This document shows, piece by piece, positions 35,766-47,400 of a stretch of 64,000 nucleotides of DNA (position 1 is the first letter of the stretch; the number at the start of each line of letters is the position of its first letter). Source of the DNA: Trebonia sp963795335 (GTDB taxonomy: Bacteria; Actinomycetota; Actinomycetes; Streptosporangiales; Streptosporangiaceae); NCBI GenBank assembly GCA_963795335.1, contig CAWCHI010000010.1, forward strand, positions 434,001 through 498,000. Reading direction: 5' to 3'. The notes under the pieces were generated by a model. That model made no database searches. It saw nothing but the letters and a program-made list of their open reading frames with translations, and was not told the origin of the DNA. A program made the translations under genes and the position numbers.

Positions 35766-37071
35766 TCACAGGTGCAGGGCCAGCCACAGGCACAGCACCG
35801 ACAGGGCCACCCCGGGGAGGACGGTCGCCACGCCGAGCCGGGTGAACTCGCCCAGCGGCGCGTCCGTTCCCGCGTCCCGCAGCACCCGCCGCCACAGCAG
35901 CGTGGCCAGCGACCCGGTGTAGCTCAGGTTCGGCCCGATGTTGACCCCGATCAGCACGGCCAGCACCGGCCCGGCCGCCGTCGCCCCGGCCGGCGTCACC
36001 AGCGGCAGCATCACCAGCACGGCGGGCAGGTTGTTGACCACCGCCGCCAGCACCGCCGACAGCCCGGCGACCGCCAGCAGGGCGGGCAGCGACGAGCCCG
36101 ACGGCACCGCCGGCCGCAGCGCTGAGCCGAGCCCGTTGTCCACCACCGCCGCCACCACGATCGCCAGGGCGACCACGAACAGCAGGAACGGCACGTCCGC
36201 GCTGTGGGCGATCGCCCCGGCCGATGTCTCCCGGCGGAGCAGGGCGCGCGCTCCGAGCAGCAGCGCCCCGCCGAGGGCGGCCCAGGCCGGGTTGACCCCC
36301 GCCGTCGAGGCGACCACGAAGCCCGCCAGCGTCGCCGCGACCACGCAGAGCGAGAACACCGGGGCGGGGCCGGCCGCCGGCCTGGCCCGCGGAGCCCGTC
36401 TCCCCGGGCTCCGGCCCACCCGCGGCCCCGGGGCCAGCAGCAGGCGGTAGCAGGTCGGCCGCGAACGTCAGCCTGATCACCACGTACTCGACCGCGATGG
36501 CCGCCACCCAGGGCAGTGCCATCAGCCCGGCGAAGCGGGTGAACGACAGCCCGCTGACGGCGAACGCCAGCAGGTTGGTCAGGTTGGAGACCGGGAGCAG
36601 GAGCGAGGCCGAGTTGGCCAGGTGGCCGCAGGCGTAGGCGTGCGGCCGGGCCCGCACGGCGAGCCGGCCCGCCGCGATCAGCACCACCGGGGTCAGCAGC
36701 ACCACCGTCGCGTCGAGCGACAGCACCGCGGTGGTCAGCGCGGCGACCGCGAACACCCGGACCAGCAGCCGCCGGGCGGCCCCCGGCCCGTCGCCGCGGC
36801 CGAGCCAGGCCCCCAGGTAGCGGAACAGCCCGTCGTCGTCGCACAGCTTGGCCAGCACGAGCACGCAGGCCAGGAACCCGATCACCGGCGCCAGCCGCCG
36901 GGCCTGGGCGTCGGCCTCGGCCAGCGACACCGCGCCGACGGCGAGGACCAGGGCCGCGCCCGGCACCGCGGCGACCGCCTCGGGCCATCCCCGCGGCCGC
37001 CGGACCGCCCAGCCGAGGATGACGGCCAGGGCCGCCACCGAGATGACCTCGGCCGTCACGGACGTGTGCAT
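35766..37071 (-). CDS. ArsB/NhaD-like (ion transporter superfamily) permease, one frameshift
   Basis: A 12-helix transporter of the ion-transporter superfamily, about 435 residues. Seen: VIGFLACVLVLAKLCDDDGL, TAVLSLDATVVLLTPVVLIA (the conserved D-x4-L-x-T-P region), CGHLANSASLLLPVSNLTNL, and in the second half LSAVLAAVVNNLPAVLVMLP and GVNIGPNLSYTGSLATLLW, the mirror repeat. Two inverted halves and the N-x-L-T-N / P-x-L-S-Y motifs match ArsB-type arsenite exporters and related Na+/H+ antiporters. One indel near 36390, in the low-complexity central loop, breaks it. No ArsR or ArsA lies nearby, so arsenite as substrate is uncertain. Confidence 0.75.
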
Positions 37072-37294
37072 CCCGACATTCTGCCTGGGTCCGGGGCTGG
37101 GGCCGTACCCGGTGGCCGTTCAGGGCACCTCGGCCGGCCTGTTCGGCACGGGCCCGGCCGCGGCGGGCCGCCGCGGCCGAGGCGGCGCTGGCGGACGGGG
37201 CCGCCCAGTCCTAGACGCCCGGCCGGCCCCAGGACCAGCACGTTCGCGCCCCCTCCGTGAACGGTCACCCCACTGCCGGGCGGACAATAGAGGG

Positions 37295-38965
37295 GTGAGG
37301 TTGCGCACCAGGCTCGCCCGGCAGCTCCGGCACCCCATGCGGTGGCTGTCGTTCCTTGCCAGCGGCGTGCCCGTCATCCTGGTCTTTCCCGGGCCGTCGC
37401 TGTCCTATCTGGCATGGTTCGCCCTGGTCCCGGGGATGGTGCTGTTCACCCGGGCCCCGACCACCCGCGAGGCGGCCGCGCGCGGCTGGTGGTTCGGGGC
37501 CGGCTACCTCATCGCGATGCTGTACTGGATGGCAGCCCAGGTCGGCCCCGGCCTGATCGTGGTCGGCGCGGTCTTCGGGTGCATGTGGTCGCCGTACGCG
37601 ATCGCCGTCGCCCGGCTGCTGCGCCCGCCCGTGAGCTGGCCCCGCGCGGGGGCCGCGCTGCTGGTGGTGCCCAGCGCCTGGCTGGTGCCCGAGTGGATCC
37701 GGTCCTATCAGGGGCTCGGCGGCCCCTGGGCCCTGTACGGGGCCTCCCAGTGGCAGCACCCGGCCGTCCTCGCCCTGGCCGGAATCGGCGGCGTGTGGCT
37801 GGTCAGCGTGGCCCTGCTGATCGCTAACACCGGGCTCATGCTGCTGGCGGGCGCGATCCGGCCGCGGCTGCTGACTCCCGCGCCGGCCGGGCAGCCCGCG
37901 GTGCCCGGGACGCGCCACCGGGCCGCGCTGGCCGCGACCGGGATCGCCGCGTTCGCCGTCGCCGCCCTGGCCGGACCAGTCACGTTCGCCCTCACCGCCC
38001 CGTTCCCGGCCGTCCGCCAGGTCACCGTCGCCCTGGTCCAGCCGGGCGTGGTCAACGACCCGGCCCAGCGGGTGGACGCGTCCGAGAGGCTGACCCGGCA
38101 GTACTTCGCGGGCGCGCACGACCATCCCGACCTGGTCGTGTGGGGTGAGTCGAGCGTCGCCTACGACCTCGCCACCGACCCGTCCCTGCTGCACGACATC
38201 GAACGACTGTCAGCTCAGTCCCAGGCGGAGATCCTGGTCAACCAGGACTCCAGCCTGCCCGGTCCGGGCGGTGGCCAGGAGAAGGTCGCGGTGCTGGTCA
38301 GCCCGCAGGGAATCGAGGGCCGCTACGTGAAGACCCGGCTGGTCCCGTTCGGCGAGTACATCCCGTTCCGGCAGCAGCTGGGCTGGCTGACCAGCATCAG
38401 CAAGGCGGCGCCGGCCAACATGATCCCCGGCACCGGGGCCCGCACGCTCACCGTGACCAGCCCGTCCGGCACGACCCCGCCGCTCGGCATCGGCGTGCTG
38501 ATCTGCTTCGAGTCCGCCTTCCCGGACATGTCCCGGGTCGAGGTGAGCCAGGGCGCTCAGCTGATCGTCTACCAGTCGGCGACCTCGACCTTCCAGGGCA
38601 CCTGGGGTCCCGACCAGCAGGCCAGCCTGGCCGCGATCCGGGCCGCGGAGAGCGGCCGGCCGGTGGTCCAGGCCGCGCTGACCGGGGACACGGTGGCGTT
38701 CGACGCCCGCGGCCGCCAGCTCGCCTGGCTCAGCCAGGACGACAGCGGCGTCCTCCCGGTGACGCTGAGCCTGCCTGCGCAGTCCACGCGGACCTTCTAC
38801 GACCAGGCCGGGGACTACGTGATGTGGACCGGGGTAGCCGTCACTGCGGTCGCGGCGCTGGTCATGCTGCTACGCCGGCGACGTTTTCTAGGCGGTACCC
38901 CTGGTGCGGGCACCGATCGTACGGCAGAATACGATGCGGATAGTGGAGATCCAGTGCGGAGCTAG
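37295..38965 (+). CDS. lnt: apolipoprotein N-acyltransferase
   Basis: Membrane enzyme that adds the third acyl chain to the N-terminal cysteine of lipoproteins. Six or so N-terminal membrane helices (residues about 15-235) are followed by a nitrilase-like domain. Catalytic triad candidates are visible: Glu in DLVVWGESSVAYD, Lys in GRYVKTRLVPFGEYIPFR, and Cys in IGVLICFESAFPDMS. The length (556 residues) fits Lnt. Start is the GTG at 37295; the long upstream open frame belongs to the opposite gene. Actinobacteria use Lnt homologues, sometimes fused to Ppm1. Confidence 0.88.
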   Translation: MRLRTRLARQLRHPMRWLSFLASGVPVILVFPGPSLSYLAWFALVPGMVLFTRAPTTREAAARGWWFGAGYLIAMLYWMAAQVGPGLIVVGAVFGCMWSPYAIAVARLLRPPVSWPRAGAALLVVPSAWLVPEWIRSYQGLGGPWALYGASQWQHPAVLALAGIGGVWLVSVALLIANTGLMLLAGAIRPRLLTPAPAGQPAVPGTRHRAALAATGIAAFAVAALAGPVTFALTAPFPAVRQVTVALVQPGVVNDPAQRVDASERLTRQYFAGAHDHPDLVVWGESSVAYDLATDPSLLHDIERLSAQSQAEILVNQDSSLPGPGGGQEKVAVLVSPQGIEGRYVKTRLVPFGEYIPFRQQLGWLTSISKAAPANMIPGTGARTLTVTSPSGTTPPLGIGVLICFESAFPDMSRVEVSQGAQLIVYQSATSTFQGTWGPDQQASLAAIRAAESGRPVVQAALTGDTVAFDARGRQLAWLSQDDSGVLPVTLSLPAQSTRTFYDQAGDYVMWTGVAVTAVAALVMLLRRRRFLGGTPGAGTDRTAEYDADSGDPVRS

Positions 38966-39075
38966 TGCGCCTGGTTCTCCGACAACTGAGTTCACCGCAC
39001 GACCGCAACACGGCGCTGACCGAGCTGGATGAGGACGCAGGGGAAGGCGAACCTCGTCTTACGCAGGGAGGCACT

Positions 39076-39570
39076 GTGTCGGTTTACGGCGTTCTGCAGG
39101 TCCATTCGGCGCCACCCGCGCTGTGCCCGCACATCGAGTGGGCAGTGGCGGGGACCGTCGGGACCGCTGTCAGCATGCCCTGGGTCAGCCAGCCCGCTGC
39201 CCCAGGGTCTGTTCGGGCTGAGCTCACCTGGAAAGGGCGGGCAGGCACGGCCGGGGCGATCACGTCGGCCCTCGCGGGCTGGAACCGGCTCCGCTTCGAG
39301 GTCACCGAGGAGGCGTCGCCCGGCTGCGACGCCATGCGCTACTGCTACACGCCCAACCTCGGTGTCTACTCCGCCACCACCAGTGCCAACGGCGACATCC
39401 TGGTCCCGGAGAACAAGCTCCGGGCGGCGCTCGCGCTCGGCGCCAACGGCACCTCAGTGCTCGAGGGCGAGCTGCAGCGGCTGCTCGGCTCGGCCTGGGA
39501 CCACGAGCTGGAGGCATTCCGCCGGGCCGGCGACGGCGCCCCTGTCCGCTGGCTCAACGCCACCGGCTGA
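39076..39570 (+). CDS. DUF3145 family protein
   Basis: A 164-residue actinobacterial DUF3145 protein. Seen: GVLQVHSAPPALCPHIEWAV at the start, VRAELTWKGRAGTAGAITSA, RFEVTEEASPGCDAMRYCYT and ELQRLLGSAWDHELEAFRRA. GTG at 39076 is chosen because GGGAGG lies seven bases upstream and the length equals that of typical family members. The function is unknown; the family is nearly universal in mycelial actinobacteria. Confidence 0.88.
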   Translation: MSVYGVLQVHSAPPALCPHIEWAVAGTVGTAVSMPWVSQPAAPGSVRAELTWKGRAGTAGAITSALAGWNRLRFEVTEEASPGCDAMRYCYTPNLGVYSATTSANGDILVPENKLRAALALGANGTSVLEGELQRLLGSAWDHELEAFRRAGDGAPVRWLNATG

Positions 39571-39590
39571 GCAACCGGGAGCGACTGCGC

Positions 39591-39630
39591 GGACGGGACG
39601 GACGGGACGGACGGGACGGACGGGACGGAT
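39591..39630. repeat. 9-bp tandem repeat before SDR start
   Basis: GGACGGGAC is repeated exactly four times (39591-39626) plus four more bases. It ends 10 bases before the GTG start of the SDR gene, at the ribosome-binding position, and is followed by a three-codon ATG-to-TGA frame that overlaps that start. Confidence 0.85.
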
Positions 39631-39639
39631 AATGAGCGC

Positions 39640-40524
39640 GTGAGCGGCTTCAGCACAGCGGACATCCCCGACCTGACCGGCCAGACCGCCGTCGTCACCG
39701 GGGCCAACAGCGGCCTCGGGCTGGCCACCGCCCAGGCCCTCGGCGACCACGGCGCCCGGGTCGTCCTCGCCGTCCGCGACCAGGCCCGGGGCCAGGCGGC
39801 GGCCGCCACGGTCGCGGGCGCGGCCGAGGTGCGCCCACTCGACCTGGCCCGCCTGGAGTCGGTCCGCGCGTTCGCCCGCGACTGGGACGGCCCGGTCGAC
39901 CTGCTGGTCAACAACGCCGGGGTGATGGTCCCGCCGCTGAGCCGGACCGCCGACGGCTTCGAGCTGCAATTCGGCACCAATCACCTGGGGCACTTCGCCC
40001 TCACCAACCTGCTGCTCCCGCGCCTGACCCCGATGGCCCGGGTGGTGACGGTCTCCTCCGGCGTCCACTACGCCGGCCGGCTCGACTTCAGCGATCTCAA
40101 CTGGGAACGCCGGCCCTACCGCCGGTGGCGCGCCTACGGCCAGTCCAAGCTGGCCAACCTGCTGTTCACGAGCGAGCTGCAGCGCCGCCTGACCGCGGCC
40201 GGCTCGGCCGTCCGGTCGATGGCCGCCCACCCCGGCTACGCCGCGACCAGCCTCCAGTCGCATAGCGGCAGCCGGCTGACCGAGTTCGCCATGGTCACCG
40301 TGGGCAACCGGCTGTTCGCCCAGGACGCGGCCGGCGGCGCGCTGCCGACGCTCTACGCCGCGTTCGCCGACCTGCCCGGCGACACCTTCGCGGGCCCGTC
40401 CGGCCTGCTCCAGCACGGCCCGCCCGCCCCCTGCGCGCGCTCGGCGGCCGCGAGGGACGCTGCCGCCGCGGTCCGCCTGTGGACGGTCTCCGAGGAGCTC
40501 ACCGGGGTCACCTTCGCGGCCTGA
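39640..40524 (+). CDS. short-chain dehydrogenase/reductase
   Basis: A 294-residue SDR oxidoreductase. Seen: TAVVTGANSGLGLATAQAL (TG-x3-G-x-G cofactor motif), the LVNNAGVM strand, GTNHLGHFALTNLLLP, VVTVSSGVHYAG (catalytic Ser), and YGQSKLANLLFTSELQ (catalytic Y-x3-K). The protochlorophyllide/retinol-dehydrogenase-like branch is the closest fit. The substrate is unknown. Translation starts at GTG directly behind the 9-bp tandem repeat. Confidence 0.85.
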   Translation: MSGFSTADIPDLTGQTAVVTGANSGLGLATAQALGDHGARVVLAVRDQARGQAAAATVAGAAEVRPLDLARLESVRAFARDWDGPVDLLVNNAGVMVPPLSRTADGFELQFGTNHLGHFALTNLLLPRLTPMARVVTVSSGVHYAGRLDFSDLNWERRPYRRWRAYGQSKLANLLFTSELQRRLTAAGSAVRSMAAHPGYAATSLQSHSGSRLTEFAMVTVGNRLFAQDAAGGALPTLYAAFADLPGDTFAGPSGLLQHGPPAPCARSAAARDAAAAVRLWTVSEELTGVTFAA

Positions 40525-40544
40525 TCCCGGCGACTCCCCATCGG

Positions 40545-41162
40545 TCAGCCGCCCGCGGCGTGCACGCCGGCCTCGACCGCCGAGGCCACCGCCGCCGGCA
40601 GGCCGGCCGGGGTGAACGGCAGCGCGGTCACGTTCGCCGGGGTGCCAGCGGCCGGCCCGGTGACCACGAACCGCACCGAGCTGAACTGGCCCGCGTCGGC
40701 CAGCGCGGCCGCCCGTTCTGGCGCACCCGCCGCCACGACGACCTTGCACCCGCGGACCAGCAGCGACCCGGCGAACGGGGCTGCCTCCGCCTCGGTCGCG
40801 GGGCCGGTCACTGCGAGGTACGAGACCCGGGCCGTGGTGGCGGCCGACGCCTGTTCCATGCCCGCCCAGACCTGTGCCGTCTGCGGGTCGGTCAGCCCGC
40901 TGGCGCCGGTCAGCAGGCAGGCGTCGACGTTTTCGTAGACGCGGGCGCGGGCTGGCGGCAGGACCCGCCCGCCCGGTGACCACGGCAGCGGGCCGCCCGA
41001 CACCGCCAGGCCGATGCCGGCTCCCGCCACCGCTGAGCACAGCCCCAGCACCACCCAGTGCCCCGGCAGCCGCCTCACCAGCGCCCTCGCTCTCTGCCAG
41101 CCTCCGCGGGGACATCGCTCGGGCAACCGGAAGAAAATCATCAGAAACCACGAATGCCGCAA
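40545..41162 (-). CDS. membrane-anchored BMP-like substrate-binding protein
   Basis: A 205-residue protein. After a basic N terminus there is a single transmembrane/signal helix (HWVVLGLCSAVAGAGIGLAV, residues 35-54), then an extracytoplasmic alpha/beta domain beginning YENVDACLLTGASGLTDPQT, with WAGMEQASAATTARVSYLAV, LLVRGCKVVVAAG and SSVRFVVTGPAAG. These strands resemble the first lobe of basic membrane protein (Med/BMP) substrate-binding proteins. It is shorter than transport-associated members, so a sensory or regulatory role is possible. It is divergent from the RHS gene. Confidence 0.55.
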   Translation of the reverse strand: MRHSWFLMIFFRLPERCPRGGWQRARALVRRLPGHWVVLGLCSAVAGAGIGLAVSGGPLPWSPGGRVLPPARARVYENVDACLLTGASGLTDPQTAQVWAGMEQASAATTARVSYLAVTGPATEAEAAPFAGSLLVRGCKVVVAAGAPERAAALADAGQFSSVRFVVTGPAAGTPANVTALPFTPAGLPAAVASAVEAGVHAAGG

Positions 41163-41474
41163 ACAATCTCATGCCGGCGCTAGCCGTGGCAAGACCTCAG
41201 GCGATCTGGCCATATTAGCTTTCTGAGCTGCGATTATGCGCGGTCGGCACGTTCCTGCAGCCTCACGGTCCCCACGAAGGCTTGTGCGTCGACGAGGCAG
41301 AATCTTCGCTTTTAGTTAAATTTGTTAGCTGAAGCGTCAACCTGCCGTCGGGGTATTGCGGTGTTTCACGGGCGCATGTCAGGATTTGCTCGCTCGAGAT
41401 TCTGAAGAGACCTCAAGTCTCCTCTCAGGGTTCTCTTACCTTGTTGATTCCTTTTGAGTTCTCTGGGAGCGGGC
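41163..41474 (+). promoter_or_regulatory. Divergent promoter region upstream of RHS gene
   Basis: About 310 bases without a gene, noticeably A/T-rich around 41310-41345 (CTTTTAGTTAAATTTGTTAG), consistent with a promoter for the RHS gene. A purine-rich GGGAGCGG lies just before the chosen GTG start. I see no operator of a named regulator. Confidence 0.4.
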
Positions 41475-44400
41475 GTGCGCGTGCGCGGGTCTGGTTACGG
41501 GCGGCGGCCGGGGCTGCTGCGACGGATGGGGCGTCACGTGCGCCGGGTCGCTACCGGGACGGGTGTGCTGGCGCTGGCGGTGCCGATGGCGTGGCCGTCG
41601 GGGGCCGGCGGGCAGCACCTGGACTTCCCGTCGGCGTCGTCGGTCCGCTCGGGCGTGGTCCGGCTGGCCGACTGGGTGGCCGGCGACAGCAGTGCCCCGC
41701 CGGCGCTGCCGGTGCAGCAGGCCGGGACCGCCGCGGGCCAGCAGCACGAGGTGCCCGCGGCCAGCACGCAAGGCCTGAAGCACGTGACCGGGCACGCCCC
41801 GGGCAAGGGCAAGGGTGAGCTGCCGGCCTGGGCGCCGCGCACCCCGGACGGGTCGGAGACCTACACGTCGGGTCTAGCCCAGCACGGCTTCGACCCGGCC
41901 ACCAGCACCCTCGATCAGTCCGGGGCCACGGTGCAGAGCGACCTGTTCAAGAACGCGGACGGGTCCTTCACCCGCAAGGTGTGGCCGGTGCCGGTCAACT
42001 ACAAGACCTCGTCCGGGGCCTGGGCGGCGATCGACCCGAGCCTGGTTCAGGGGGCGGGCGGCCGGTGGCAGGAGCGGGCCAACTCCCTCAGCGTGAACTT
42101 CGCCGCGACGGGCAGCGACCCTGCCCTGGCCACGGTGGCCATACCGGGCGGGCCGGACCAAGTTTCCTTCTCCCTGGCGGGAGCGGGCAACGTGGCCGCC
42201 GCGGCGTCTGGTTCGGCGGTCACCTACCCGGGGATCTTGCCCGGCACGAGCGTGACGGAGACCGCGACCGCGGATGGGCTGAGTGAGGCGCTGACGCTGT
42301 CGTCGGCCGCGGCGGGGAACAGCTGGGTGTTCCCGCTGGACTTGAAGGGGCTGACGGCCACCCTCGACAACGGTTCGGTGGACCTGGCCGACGGCGCCGG
42401 GAACGTGGTCGGGGTCATCCCGCCCGCGGTGGCCTGGTCGGGCGCGGTGCGGCCGTCCGGCTTCGGCGCGAACAAGAACACCTCCCAGCTCACCTACCAG
42501 CTGGTCACCAGCAACGGCGCCCCGGCGCTGCAGATGACGCTCGACCCGTCCTGGCTGAATGCCCCCGGGCGGGTCTTCCCGGTCACGGTCGACCCGAGCA
42601 TCACCATGCCCAACCAGGGCAGCACCTACGCCGAGTCCGACAACGGGAGCCCGGAGACCGGCAACTACAGCGGGGAACAGACTGACGACGTAGGTGTCGC
42701 TACCTTCGGCAGTGACACCTACAACGACATCACTTTTGTCGACCTGTCCAGCGTCAACACGACCCTGGCGAACTACCACATCACCTCGGGCTCGCTGATG
42801 ATGTTCGACTCCTGGGCCGCCCAGTGCTCCAGCCCCATCACAGCGACGGCCTACCAGGTCACCGGGGCATGGGCGCCCAGCCAGTCGATGACCTACCCCG
42901 GCCCCGCCTACGGCACCGCCGACGCGCAGTGGACCGGGACGGCCTCATCGGCCGCCTGCGGCAACAACCCCCTCAGCACGCAGCCCGGGGCAGGCAGCTG
43001 GGTCAGCCTGGCCTTCAACCCAGCAGGCGTCAGCCTGCTCAACCAGTGGACTGCGAACACGGCCGGTGTCAGCAACTACGGCTTCGCCGTGCAGACGTCG
43101 CTGACCAATCCGAGCCAGGCTGTGCAGTTCGACTCCTACACCGCCACCGGCATCACCGGCTCCCAGGGCGGCAACTGCACCGGCAGCTGCCAGCCCTACC
43201 TGCAGCTGAACTACACCGGGCCCGCCTCCGACATCGCGCCGCAGGTCAACTCGCAGTACCCGCAGAACAACGCCAACGCCCCGACGCTGACCCCGGAGCT
43301 GCTGGCATCGGCCACCGACCAGGACAGCTACCCGTTCACCAGCCCGCAGTACAAGTTCACCGTCTACAACGCGGCCGGCACCACCACGATCGCCACCTCC
43401 GGCCTGATCTCGTCCGGCGACTGGACGGTGCCAGCCGGGGACCTGGCCTGGGGCCAGACCTACACCTGGTCGGTGCAGGCCTACGACGGCGACCTGTACT
43501 CACCCAACCCGCAGCTGTACACCTTCACCACCGAGGTACCACAGCCACTAGTGACCTCGCAGCTGTCGCAGAACCCGTCTGGTCCCGGCTTCAACCCGCA
43601 GACGGGGAACTGGACGTCGTCGGTGACCGACGCGCAGGTGCCCACCGTCGGGCCGTCGCTGTCCATCACGCGCGATTACAACAGCGCTGACCCGCGGGTC
43701 TCGGGGGCGTTCGGCGCCGCCTGGTCGTCGGTTCTCGACATGAAGGTCAGCCCGGGCGAGGACGGCAGCGCGGGCACCACCGCGACCGAGGTGGTGAACT
43801 ACCCCGACGGCGAGGAAGTCGGGTTCGGGCTGAACGCCAACGGGTCGTACTCCCCGCCCCCGGGCCGGTTCGCCACCCTGATCACAGTGTCAGGCGGCGG
43901 GTTCAAGCTGACCGACAAGAACGACACCGCCTACCTGTTCACTCAGTCCCTCGGCTCCGGCGTGTACGGCATCTCCTCGATCACCGATGCGCTCGGCCGG
44001 GCCGAGACGTTCACCTACAACGCCTCCAACCAGGTCACCACGGTCACGTCGGCATCGGGCCGGGCGCTGACGATCAGCTGGGCCACCCCGTCGGGCGCCA
44101 GCTACGCGCACGTAGCCTCGGTGGTCACCCCCGATGCCACCGCCGGCAACGCCTCGACCGCGCAGACCTGGACCTACAACTACTCCGGGGACCGCCTGTC
44201 GTCGGCCTGCCCGCCCGCCTCGGCCACCGTGTGCACCGCGTACGGCTACACCTCCGGGTCGGACTACCCCGACGCGGTAATCGACTCCGGCCCGTACTCC
44301 TACTGGCGGATGGACGAGACGTCCGGCAGCACCGCCGCCAGCTCGGTGCTCGCCAACGAGGGCGTGGACAGCTCCCAGTACAGCGCGGTGACGCTGGGCC

Positions 44401-47400
44401 AGGACGCCGGGCCGCTGGCCGGATCGTCGGCCAAGGCCGTCACCTTCAACGGCTCGTCGTCCTACGTAACGCTGCCGGACAACCTGGTCACGGCGGCCCA
44501 GGACCAGACAATCTCGCTGTGGTTCAAGACGACCAGCACGAACGGGGTCTTGTGGTCCTCGTCCGCCGATGGCCCGGGCAGCACCACGACCAAGAGCTTC
44601 AGCCCGGAGCTGTACGTCGGAAGCGACGGCAAGCTGGTCGGCGCGTTCTGGGACGGCACCGCGGGTGACGCGATGACGTCGGCGGCCGCGGTCAACAACG
44701 GGCAGTGGCACAACGCGGTGCTGGCCGACTACGGCAGCGGCCAGACGCTGTACGTCGACGGGCAGAAGGCCGGATCGCTGTCGAAGGGATTCGCCAGCAC
44801 CGTCCAGACCAACAGCTTCATCGGCGCGGGCTACCTCGGCGGCAGCTGGCCCGACGAGCCGAGCTACAACCCCGGCAGCAGCGCCGGCTACGGCTACAGC
44901 TTCAACGGCGACATCGCCGACGCGGCGATCTGGACTCGGCAGCTGTCGGCGGCCGAGGTGACGGCCCTGTACAGCGCGGGCACCCACCAGGGCGCGCTGC
45001 TGACCAAGCTGACCCGTCCGTCCGGCAGCGTCTACGCCCAGGTCAGCTACGACCCCCTGACCAGCCGGGTCGTAGCCGACACGGACAGCAACGGCGGCAC
45101 CTGGACGCTGAACCCGCCGAAGGCCCAGGGCACCAGCCAGGCCTGGCTCAGCGCCGTCCTCGGCGCCAAGCCGGCCGATTACTTCCGGCTGAACGACACC
45201 GGCGGCGCCGGTGCGGCCAACCAGGTCTTCTGCTTCTGCACCCGGGACGCCACGTACAACAGCGTGCAGGAGAACACGGCCGGCGGCCCGTTCGCCGACG
45301 CGAACGTCGCCCAGTTCAGCAACGCCAACGACTCCTACCTGGCGATGCCGCAGGAAGACAGCGCCTCCGGTTCCACCGCCTCAGTCGGGGTGTGGTTCAA
45401 GACGACCGGCACCAACGAGGTCATCTACTCCGAGCAGACCGGGGCGATCACCGGCTCGGCTCCGTCGGCGTTCGACCCGGTGCTGTACATCGGCAAGGAC
45501 GGCAAGCTGAACGGCGAGCTGTACGACGGGAACTTCACCACCGCTGAGTCGAGCGCGGCGGTGAACGACGGCAAGTGGCACTATGCGGTGCTGGCGGCCG
45601 GCGCGGGTAACCAGACGCTGTACGTCGACGGGAACGCGCAGGCTACCGTCAACGGCAGTGTTGCCAGCGAGTCGTGGACGAACATCGACGCCGGGGCTGG
45701 CTTCGCGGGCGGATCGTGGCCCGACCTGTCGTCCTCGTCGGTCGCCACGCTCGGCTTCACCGGTGACCTGGCGGAGCTGGCCTGGTACCCCTACCAGCTG
45801 TCGGCCGCCCAGGTCACCACGCAGTGGAACACGGTCCAGTACGCCACCGGGCTCACCCCGGCCCAGGTCAACACCGTCACCGACCCCGGCGGCAACACCC
45901 TGAGCTGGACCTACGACCTGCTCAACGGCGGGCGCCTGATGTCGCACACCGACGCTGTCGGCGGCATCACGTCTTACACCTACAACACCGGTGGCTTTCC
46001 GGCGGCCGTCACCGACCCGGACGGTGACATCACCCAGACCGGGTACGACCCGCGCGGCAACAAGGTGTCCGAGACGACCTGCCAGAACCAGGCCGCCAAC
46101 GAGTGCTCGACGTCCTACTGGTCGTATTACCCCGATGACACCTCCGCCCAGCTGACGACGCCCGACCCGCGCAACGACCAGGTGCTGACGTCCTCCGACG
46201 GCCGGTCGGCGTCCAGCACGGACACCACATATCAGACCTCGTACACCTACGACACGCTGGGTGACCTGACTAAGGTGACGACCCCGCCGGTGAGCGGGTA
46301 CCCGTCGGGTCGGTCGACGACTTACCTCTACACCAGCGGCACCACGGCCGGCGGCTACAGCGGCACGGTCCCGCCCAAGGGCCTGCCCTACCAGGAGACG
46401 ACCCCGGGCGGCGCCGTCACCACCACCTTGTACTACGCCGACGGTGACGTCGCCCAGGTCACCGACCCGGACGGGCAGAGCACCCTGTACACCTACGACG
46501 GGCTCGGCCGGAAGAGCAGCCGGACCGTCACCTCCACCACTTACCCCTCCGGCCTGCTCACCAGCTACACCTACGACGCCAACGGGAACCTGTCGACCGA
46601 GACCGACCCGGCCACGACCGATGCGGTCACCGGCGCGGTCCACACCGCGAAGACGACCACCACCTACGACCCCGACGGTGACGTGCTGACTACGTCGACG
46701 GCCGACCTGACCGGGGGTGACGCGACCCGCACGGTCACCAGCACCTACAACTCTTTCGACCAGCTGGCCACCCAGACCGACGCGGCCAGCGCCAAGACCA
46801 CCTACAACACCTATGACGGGTACGGGAACCTCACGGAGGAAACCGACCCGGACGGCAACATCACCCAGTACACCTACGACGGCAACAGTCACCTGCTGAC
46901 CACCACGCTGGAGAATTACACCGGTTCCCCGCCCGGCTCGCAGCAGGCCGCCCCGCTGACGGAGGAGTCCCGCGCCTACGACCCGGCTGGCCGGCTGGCG
47001 ACGGTGATAGACGCGATGGGCCGGATCACCCGGTACTACTACACCGACAACGGCCTGGTGACAGGGGTGGATCATTTCAGCCCGGACTGGTCGCAGTCGT
47101 TCTACACCGAGTGGGACTCCTACGACGGGGCCGGCAACCTGATCGAGCAGTGGACCAACAGCAACTGGTACACCGACACCCGTTACACCGTGGACGCCGC
47201 CGACCGGGTCACCCAGCAGGTGACCGACCCGTCCGGCCTGGACCGCACCAGCGCCATCAGCTACACGCCCGACGACCAGCAGGCGAGCGTCACCGACAGC
47301 GGCCCGGACGGGGTCTCGAGCACCACCTCCTACACCTACGACCCGGCGGGCAACGAGCTGTCGCAGTCGGTCACCGACCCGGGGTCGGGTGGGCCAGCCG

